From Alphaproteobacteria bacterium (GTDB lineage: Bacteria > Pseudomonadota > Alphaproteobacteria > Sphingomonadales > Sphingomonadaceae): a stretch of 11,147 bases of DNA. Shown piece after piece: positions 7,055-11,147 of the stretch. Both the position numbers and the translations under genes were made by a program. The stretch covers positions 1-11,147 of the forward strand of contig JAQGLD010000411.1 of assembly GCA_028293055.1 (NCBI GenBank), given 5' to 3'. The notes below the pieces were generated by a model. It was not told the DNA's origin, did not search any database, and saw only the letters and a program-made list of their open reading frames with translations. Each line of letters opens with the position of its first letter. Position 1 is the stretch's first letter.

Positions 7055-8584
7055 TCAGTGTAGGAGGAGCATTGCCCCCGCGCCAGCGGCGGCCGAGATC
7101 AGGGCGGTGAGGAGATAGCGGCCGAAACGCCGAGGCTGGACGACAATTGCGGGCAGCGGCGGCCCGAGCGGTGCGGCGCCGGGCGGCGGATAATAATGGT
7201 CGATCCGCCGGATCAGCTCGGGGATCCTGGCGAAGGTGCGCAGATCCTCAATCAGCCGGTCGGCGATCGCAGCCTCGGGGCCGAGCTCGCCGCGCACCCA
7301 TTCCCTGAGAAAGGGTTCGGCGGTCTCCCACATGTTGATGTCCGGATCGAGCGTGTGGGCGACTCCTTCCTCCATCACCATCGTCTTCTGAAGGAGGAGC
7401 AGATGGGGCTGGGTCGGCATGTCGAAATCACGGGTGATCGTGAACAGGCTGTCGAGCATCTGCCCGATCGAGATGTCCTTGACCGGAAGGCCGCGGATCG
7501 GCTCGCCGGCGGCACGGAGCGCGGTCGCGAACTCCTCCACATTGTGATGCGCCGGAACATATTGCGCTTCGAAATGGATTTCGGCGACCCGGCGATAATT
7601 GCCGGTGATCAGCCCGTAGAGGATCTCGGCGAGCCAGGTCCGCGCCTTGCGGTCGATCCGTCCCATGATTCCGAAATCGATCGCGGCAAGCCTGCCGTCG
7701 GGCAGGGCGAACAGGTTGCCCTGGTGAAGATCGGCGTGAAAGAATCCGTCGACAACGGCCTGGCGGAGGAAGGCGCGGACCAGGGTGGCCGCAAGCGCCG
7801 GCAAATCGTGGCCGGCGGCGACGAGCGCATCGCGATCGGTGAGCTTGATCCCGTCGATCCATTCGAGCGTCATCACCCGGCGCGAGGTCCGGCTCCAGTC
7901 GATCTCGGGAACATGGAAGCCGCTCTCTGCGACCATGTTCTGGCGAAGCTCGGAGGCCGACGCGGCCTCGCGCCGCAGGTCCAGCTCGCGCGCGGTCCAT
8001 TGCCGGAAATGGGCGATGACCAGGCGCGGGCGCAGCCGCGCCGCCTCCCCGCCCATCGATTCGACCTGCGTCGCCGCCCATTCGTACGTGTCGAGCGCCT
8101 TGGCGAAATCCTCCTCGATATTGGGGCGGAGTACCTTGACCGCGACCAATTTGCCGTCCGTAGTCCGGGCGCGGTGGACCTGGGCGATCGATGCGGCTCC
8201 GACCGGCTCCGGGTCGATCTCCGCGAAGACCTGCTCGATCGGACGCTCGAGACCCTTTTCGATGGCGAGCTTGATCTGCTCGAACGGGGCAGGGGGCAGA
8301 TTGTCCTGCAGCAAAAGGAGGTCGCGCGCGGCTTCGGGCCCGACCAGATCGGGGCGGGTCGCCAGCGCCTGGCCGAGCTTGATCGCTGCAGGGCCGATAT
8401 CCTGGAAGGCAGCGCCATAGGTCGGCACGCGCGGCACTCGCGCTCCGAGACGAGCGATCCGCGCCAGCCGCCTGACCGGGGCCGGCGTGTTGGGGTCGCG
8501 TTCGATGCCGCGCAGGGCGCCATGCCTCGCAAGCACCCGGCCCCATTTCAGAAGCCGCCAGATGTGAACGACCGAATGGGTCAA
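7055..8584 (-). CDS. ubiB: ubiquinone biosynthesis kinase-like protein UbiB (ABC1/ADCK/COQ8 family)
   Basis: Atypical protein kinase-like ATPase required for ubiquinone synthesis, thought to act at the membrane on or with lipid intermediates and the Coq/Ubi complex. The 509-residue sequence has the family KxGQ motif (K69-L-G-Q72), the Ala-rich nucleotide loop G129-A-A-S, the ATP-binding lysine in VAVK150, the ExD segment (E200-L-D), the catalytic loop H283-A-D-L-H-Q-G-N290 and the metal-binding D303-F-G305. The C-terminus, about 489-508, is a hydrophobic membrane anchor; only one clear helix is visible there. The start is a TTG at 8584, one base after the ubiE stop. No other start is in frame before residue 14, and the N-terminal HIWRLLKWG matches how the family begins. 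It lies within the ubiE-ubiB-coaBC-dut run. Confidence 0.95.
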   Translation of the reverse strand: MTHSVVHIWRLLKWGRVLARHGALRGIERDPNTPAPVRRLARIARLGARVPRVPTYGAAFQDIGPAAIKLGQALATRPDLVGPEAARDLLLLQDNLPPAPFEQIKLAIEKGLERPIEQVFAEIDPEPVGAASIAQVHRARTTDGKLVAVKVLRPNIEEDFAKALDTYEWAATQVESMGGEAARLRPRLVIAHFRQWTARELDLRREAASASELRQNMVAESGFHVPEIDWSRTSRRVMTLEWIDGIKLTDRDALVAAGHDLPALAATLVRAFLRQAVVDGFFHADLHQGNLFALPDGRLAAIDFGIMGRIDRKARTWLAEILYGLITGNYRRVAEIHFEAQYVPAHHNVEEFATALRAAGEPIRGLPVKDISIGQMLDSLFTITRDFDMPTQPHLLLLQKTMVMEEGVAHTLDPDINMWETAEPFLREWVRGELGPEAAIADRLIEDLRTFARIPELIRRIDHYYPPPGAAPLGPPLPAIVVQPRRFGRYLLTALISAAAGAGAMLLLH

Positions 8585-8585
8585 T

Positions 8586-9314
8586 TCACACTTTCCATCC
8601 GCTGTGGATCGCGACCAGGCCGCCGAGGATCGGCTCGGCCTTCACCTGGGCGAAGCCCGCCTTCTCGATCATCGCCTTGAACGCCGGCATCGTCGGGAAG
8701 CGCTGGATCGATTCTACGAGATAGCGATAGCTGTCCTCGTCATGGGCTACGGCCTTGCCGATCCGGGGCACGACATGCATCGAATAGCGTTCGTACAGTG
8801 TCGCGAAACCGGGCCACTGCGTGGTCGAGAATTCGAGGCAGAAGAACCGCCCGCCGAGCCTGAGCACGCGATGGGCCTCGGCCAGGGCGCGATCGATATG
8901 GGTCACGTTCCGGATCCCGAAGGCGATCGTGTAGGCATCGAAGCTCGAATCCGCGAAGCTCAAAGTCTCGGCATTCTGCTCGGACCAGCCGAGCCCTTCG
9001 ACATGCCGGCGCTCAGCGCGCTCGCGCCCGACCTCGAGCATCGCGGGATTGATGTCCGCGACCGTGACCTGCGCACCCGCCTGGGCGAGGCGGAAGGCGA
9101 TGTCGCCAGTGCCGCCGGCCATGTCGAGTATCGTTTCGCCGGCACGCGGCTTCACCCGGCGCACGAACAGATTCTTCCACTGGCGATGGAGACCGCCCGA
9201 CATCAGGTCGTTCATCAGGTCGTAGCGGCTCGCGACATTGGCGAAGACACGGCCGACCCGCTCGGTCTTCTCCTCGGGCGAAACCTCTTCGAAACCGAAA
9301 GAAACCTTGTCCAT
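8586..9314 (-). CDS. ubiE: demethylmenaquinone/2-polyprenyl-6-methoxy-1,4-benzoquinol C-methyltransferase
   Basis: SAM-dependent C-methyltransferase of ubiquinone (and, where present, menaquinone) synthesis. The product is 242 residues, close to the usual 240-260. SAM motif I is D64-M-A-G-G-T-G-D71, D87 ends the second strand (VADINP), N114-A-E follows, and the family signature AFGIRNVTHIDRAL spans 131-144. The C-terminus HSGWKV is typical of UbiE. The ATG at 9314 has AGAGG about nine bases upstream and begins the conserved region. In-frame extensions to 9344 or 9455 run into the divergent mutM gene and have no ribosome site. The gene heads the leftward run, and its stop is followed one base later by ubiB. 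In an aerobic alphaproteobacterium with no menaquinone genes in view, the ubiquinone role is the likely one. Confidence 0.97.
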   Translation of the reverse strand: MDKVSFGFEEVSPEEKTERVGRVFANVASRYDLMNDLMSGGLHRQWKNLFVRRVKPRAGETILDMAGGTGDIAFRLAQAGAQVTVADINPAMLEVGRERAERRHVEGLGWSEQNAETLSFADSSFDAYTIAFGIRNVTHIDRALAEAHRVLRLGGRFFCLEFSTTQWPGFATLYERYSMHVVPRIGKAVAHDEDSYRYLVESIQRFPTMPAFKAMIEKAGFAQVKAEPILGGLVAIHSGWKV

Positions 9315-9370
9315 GGCGGCCGCCTCTAGCAGGGGTTGCCCCATGCGCACATACAATCTTGCGGCTTTCC
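9315..9370. promoter_or_regulatory. divergent promoter region between ubiE and mutM
   Basis: This 56-bp gap must serve two divergent genes, unless one promoter lies inside the opposite gene. On the + strand, TACAAT at 9352-9357 is a good -10-like hexamer for mutM, but no -35-like hexamer stands 16-18 bases upstream. A start near 9364 would leave a leader of only about seven bases, and no ribosome site precedes the mutM ATG. No convincing minus-strand promoter was found here. The call rests mainly on geometry. Confidence 0.35.
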
Positions 9371-10186
9371 ATGCCTGAGCTTCCCGAGGTCGAAACCACC
9401 GTTCGGGGGCTTGAAACCGTCCTGCTCGGGCACCGCCTGGTGCAGGTCGAGGCACGCCGCGCCGACCTTCGGCGTGCCTTCCCGCCCGACCTTCGCCAAA
9501 GGCTGACAGGCGCGACCGTCACCGCGCTCGGCCGCCGCGCAAAATATGGCCTGATCGACACCGATCGCGGCGATACCCTCGTCTTCCACCTCGGAATGTC
9601 GGGTCGATGGCGGATCGATCCCGAATCGCTCGGGGCGCATGACCATTTCGTCCTCGAGACCGAGGCGGGGCGAAGGCTGGCGCTCAACGACCCGCGCCGC
9701 TTCGGATCGCTGGACCTGATCGCGACCGATGCGCTCGCCCAGTTCGAACCATTCGTGAAGATGGGCCCCGAGCCGCTCGGCGCGACGTTCGACGCCGACT
9801 ATCTGCTCGCTGCGCTTGAGGGCCGCAGCGCGCCGATCAAGGCGATGCTGCTCGACCAGAGGATCGTCGCCGGGCTCGGCAACATCTATGTCTGCGAAGC
9901 GCTCAACATGGCCCGAATCGCCCCCGGGCGCGCGGCGGGGCGGATATCGCGGCTCCGCCTCGAACGCCTGGTCGAGGCGATCAAGACGGTGCTGCTCGCG
10001 GCGATCGAGGCCGGAGGCTCGACCCTGCGCGATTATGCCCGGCCGAGCGGCGAGCTCGGTTATTTCTCGAAGCAATGGCGAGTCTATGGGCGGGAGGGGG
10101 AGACGTGTCCGTGCGGGGGCACGGTCGGCCGCCGGGTCGATTCGGGCCGCTCGACCTTTTTCTGCCTGCGCTGCCAGCGCGGCTGA
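9371..10186 (+). CDS. mutM: formamidopyrimidine-DNA glycosylase
   Basis: Base-excision repair enzyme that removes 8-oxoguanine and formamidopyrimidines and cleaves the abasic site (beta,delta-lyase). The start at 9371 is fixed by the obligatory M-P-E-L N-terminus: after Met removal, P2 is the catalytic nucleophile and E3 the acid. K58 (E. coli K57) lies in RRAKYGL. The helix-two-turn-helix segment includes LDQRIVAGLGNIYVCEAL. The C-terminal zinc finger contains C246, C248, C265 and C268 with the DNA-contacting Arg at 260. The first cysteine pair is C-P-C rather than the usual C-x-x-C, a one-residue shortening. Length is 271, as expected for the family. The TTG in frame 12 bases upstream was not used because the catalytic proline must follow the initiator Met. 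rpsT and dnaA follow, a common alphaproteobacterial order. Confidence 0.97.
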   Translation: MPELPEVETTVRGLETVLLGHRLVQVEARRADLRRAFPPDLRQRLTGATVTALGRRAKYGLIDTDRGDTLVFHLGMSGRWRIDPESLGAHDHFVLETEAGRRLALNDPRRFGSLDLIATDALAQFEPFVKMGPEPLGATFDADYLLAALEGRSAPIKAMLLDQRIVAGLGNIYVCEALNMARIAPGRAAGRISRLRLERLVEAIKTVLLAAIEAGGSTLRDYARPSGELGYFSKQWRVYGREGETCPCGGTVGRRVDSGRSTFFCLRCQRG

Positions 10187-10188
10187 AC

Positions 10189-10217
10189 TTGACCTCCGGG
10201 AGCTTCGCTAGTAGAGG
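10189..10217 (+). promoter_or_regulatory. candidate rpsT promoter
   Basis: TTGACC at 10189-10194 is a five-of-six match to the -35 consensus. A 17-base spacer leads to TAGAGG at 10212-10217, a weaker -10 of the kind often seen in high-GC alphaproteobacteria. It begins two bases after the mutM stop. Transcription would start near 10224, giving a leader of about 75 bases to the rpsT ATG. Position and spacing are good; it is not proven. Confidence 0.55.
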
Positions 10218-10298
10218 CGGCCCACGAGCGGGTGCGGAGCGATTCCGCGCCCTTTTCCATCAGATAAACGCATTCAGGCGTCACGAGGGCAGTTAGAG

Positions 10299-10562
10299 AT
10301 GGCGAATACGCCGCAGGCAAAGAAGAGAATCCGTCGCAACGATCGCCGCGCCGAAATCAACGGTGCCCGCGTCAGCCGGATTCGCACCTTCATCAAGCAG
10401 GTCGAAGCTGCGCTCGCCGCCGGCGACAAGGGACAGGCCGTTGCCGCGATGGGCAAGGTCCAGCCGGAGCTCGCTCGCGGCGTCTCCAAGGGCGTGGTTC
10501 ACAAGAACACTGCGTCGCGGAAATTCTCGCGCCTCACAAAGCGTATCGCCGCGCTCGGCTAA
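10299..10562 (+). CDS. rpsT: 30S ribosomal protein S20
   Basis: Primary 16S rRNA-binding protein of the small subunit; S20 is a bundle of three helices. The 87-residue basic product starts [17 protein letters not shown], the typical S20 N-terminus, and contains the conserved [15 protein letters not shown] segment near the end (about 65-79). The length is normal for the family. The ATG at 10299 is preceded by GAGGG at 10285-10289, nine bases upstream. The gene is a single transcription unit: a promoter-like site lies just after mutM and a strong terminator 25 bases after the stop. In E. coli S20 represses its own translation; nothing in the leader here shows whether that applies. Confidence 0.98.
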   Translation: MANTPQAKKRIRRNDRRAEINGARVSRIRTFIKQVEAALAAGDKGQAVAAMGKVQPELARGVSKGVVHKNTASRKFSRLTKRIAALG

Positions 10563-10586
10563 GCCGTTCTTTCAGACTGAAACATG

Positions 10587-10615
10587 GCCCGCCGGCCTCG
10601 CCGGTGGGCTTTTTT
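10587..10615 (+). terminator. rho-independent terminator of rpsT
   Basis: A 9-bp stem (10587-10595 with 10601-10609), containing one G-T wobble at 10591/10605, closes a 5-base loop CCTCG and runs directly into six T residues at 10610-10615. It lies 24 bases after the rpsT stop and insulates dnaA from rpsT transcription. Confidence 0.93.
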
Positions 10616-10938
10616 CGTGTCGTTTTCGAAACGAGGCCGCAATGAGTAAAAAGCGAGGAGTCTCCGCGATTCGCACGTAACGGCACCGCAAGAACCGCAG
10701 TTTTCCGCCAATTCTGCACAAATCGCGGGATTGCGTGTCAACTTTTTTATTTCACCGATGTTAAGTTTTGGCCTCTTGATCCTTGGCGGTCTCCGTTCCA
10801 GAAAGGCCTTTCCGGCAGGGCGAATCTCCTTCCGGACGCACACAGCATAGACGGTTTTCGAATCGGTGCCGCCGGGGGGCGTAGCCGTGCGCGGGAAAGT
10901 CTTGTCGGTAACCAGAACAGAAAATAGGGGGTGCCTTC
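10616..10938. promoter_or_regulatory. intergenic control region upstream of dnaA
   Basis: This 323-bp stretch lies between the rpsT terminator and dnaA and has no credible gene. It is less GC-rich than its surroundings, with an AT-rich tract at about 10737-10770. It holds four GANTC sites (10658-10662, 10668-10672, 10822-10826, 10860-10864), one imperfect DnaA box (10712-10720), a 6-bp stem-loop (10620-10625/10629-10634) and a perfect 12-base palindrome GAAAGGCCTTTC (10801-10812). I could not place a -35/-10 pair for dnaA with confidence. Confidence 0.6.
10712..10720 (+). promoter_or_regulatory. imperfect DnaA box
   Basis: TTCTGCACA differs from the relaxed box TTATNCACA at one position (A to C at the third base). 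It lies about 16 bases before the AT-rich tract and about 220 bases upstream of dnaA, so it could serve autoregulation. A single near-match in over 300 bp could be chance. Confidence 0.3.
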
Positions 10939-11147
10939 GTGAAATCAGAACTGGTCAGGGAAGCTGCAACAGCCTTTCAGACCTCGGGGGACGCGCTACA
11001 GTCGGCTTGGGAGTCGATTCGCGTGGGCCTTCGTCGCGACTGCGGCGCTCGAACCTTCGATGGTTGGCTGCGACCGGTCGCGCTTGGCGGCTTCGATTCG
11101 GACAATTCGACGCTGCGACTCGAGCTTCCCTCGCAGTTCATGGCCGA
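10939..11147 (+). CDS. dnaA: chromosomal replication initiator DnaA (3' end outside window)
   Basis: AAA+ protein that binds DnaA boxes and melts the origin to start replication. Only the first 69 codons are present, and the frame is open to the last base. They encode domain I, with the conserved W23 region (SAWESIRVGLRRDCG), the ARTFDGWLRP segment and the LRLELPSQFMA strand-turn, matching sphingomonad DnaA N-termini as I know them. The GTG at 10939 is the start: an in-frame TAA at 10909-10911 blocks longer readings, and AGGGGG at 10926-10931 is a well-placed ribosome site. The first 18 or so residues are variable in the family. The nearby GANTC sites suggest cell-cycle methylation control, as in Caulobacter. 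No box cluster typical of oriC is visible on this side. Confidence 0.93.
   Translation, partial: MKSELVREAATAFQTSGDALQSAWESIRVGLRRDCGARTFDGWLRPVALGGFDSDNSTLRLELPSQFMA

Noticed and set aside
5737..7110. Plus-strand open frame of 457 codons opposite coaBC and dut
   Set aside because: It is antisense to two certain genes and has a composition typical of a shadow frame.
7196..8680. Long plus-strand open frame opposite ubiB (494 codons)
   Set aside because: It mirrors the ubiB codon pattern, shows no family motif and crosses the ubiB/ubiE boundary.
9315..9455. N-terminal extension of ubiE to 9344 or 9455
   Set aside because: It runs into the divergent mutM gene and lacks a ribosome site; the conserved UbiE sequence begins at 9314.
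10761..10775. CtrA-type site (TTAA-N7-TTAA) upstream of dnaA
   Set aside because: Only one TTAA half-site is present, and the second half is missing at the needed spacing.
10559..10843. 94-codon minus-strand frame in the rpsT-dnaA gap
   Set aside because: It covers the rpsT terminator and the AT-rich control region, has no recognisable domain, and has four cysteines without a coherent motif.

Overview
The window reads as a high-GC alphaproteobacterial chromosome, most likely a sphingomonad (Sphingomonadales). The grounds are strong GC codon bias, alphaproteobacterial-type protein sequences, a mutM-rpsT-dnaA gene order, and ubiquinone genes in a ubiE-ubiB-coaBC-dut run. Nearly all of it is housekeeping DNA, and no phage, IS element, CRISPR array, tRNA or rRNA was seen.

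Left part (1-4065, + strand): the 3' portion of topA (DNA topoisomerase I, 5' end outside the window), a small three-helix membrane protein overlapping its stop codon, and a flavin amine oxidase family gene. The amine oxidase converges on the next block, and the two 3' ends overlap by 16 bp.

Middle part (4050-9314, - strand, transcribed right to left): ubiE, ubiB, coaBC, dut, a small secreted protein, and a MoeB/ThiF-type E1-like enzyme. ubiE to dut are almost gapless or overlapping, so they look like one operon for ubiquinone synthesis, coenzyme A synthesis and dUTP removal. The secreted protein and the MoeB-like gene are joined by a 4-base GTGA overlap. They may have their own promoter and a hairpin leader in the 106-bp gap after dut.

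Right part (9371-end, + strand): mutM (oxidised-base DNA glycosylase), rpsT (ribosomal protein S20) with a clear promoter-like site and a textbook terminator, a 376-bp gap, and the 5' end of dnaA. The gap before dnaA has an excess of GANTC (CcrM methylation) sites, an AT-rich tract and one imperfect DnaA box.

The most unusual element is a roughly 132-bp nested palindromic repeat at 6394-6525, lying inside the coaBC reading frame. It encodes a Gly/Ala/Pro-rich linker between the CoaC and CoaB enzyme domains. It looks like a dispersed palindromic element that inserted in frame, in the manner of the Rickettsia palindromic elements. This is the best candidate in the window for something little described.
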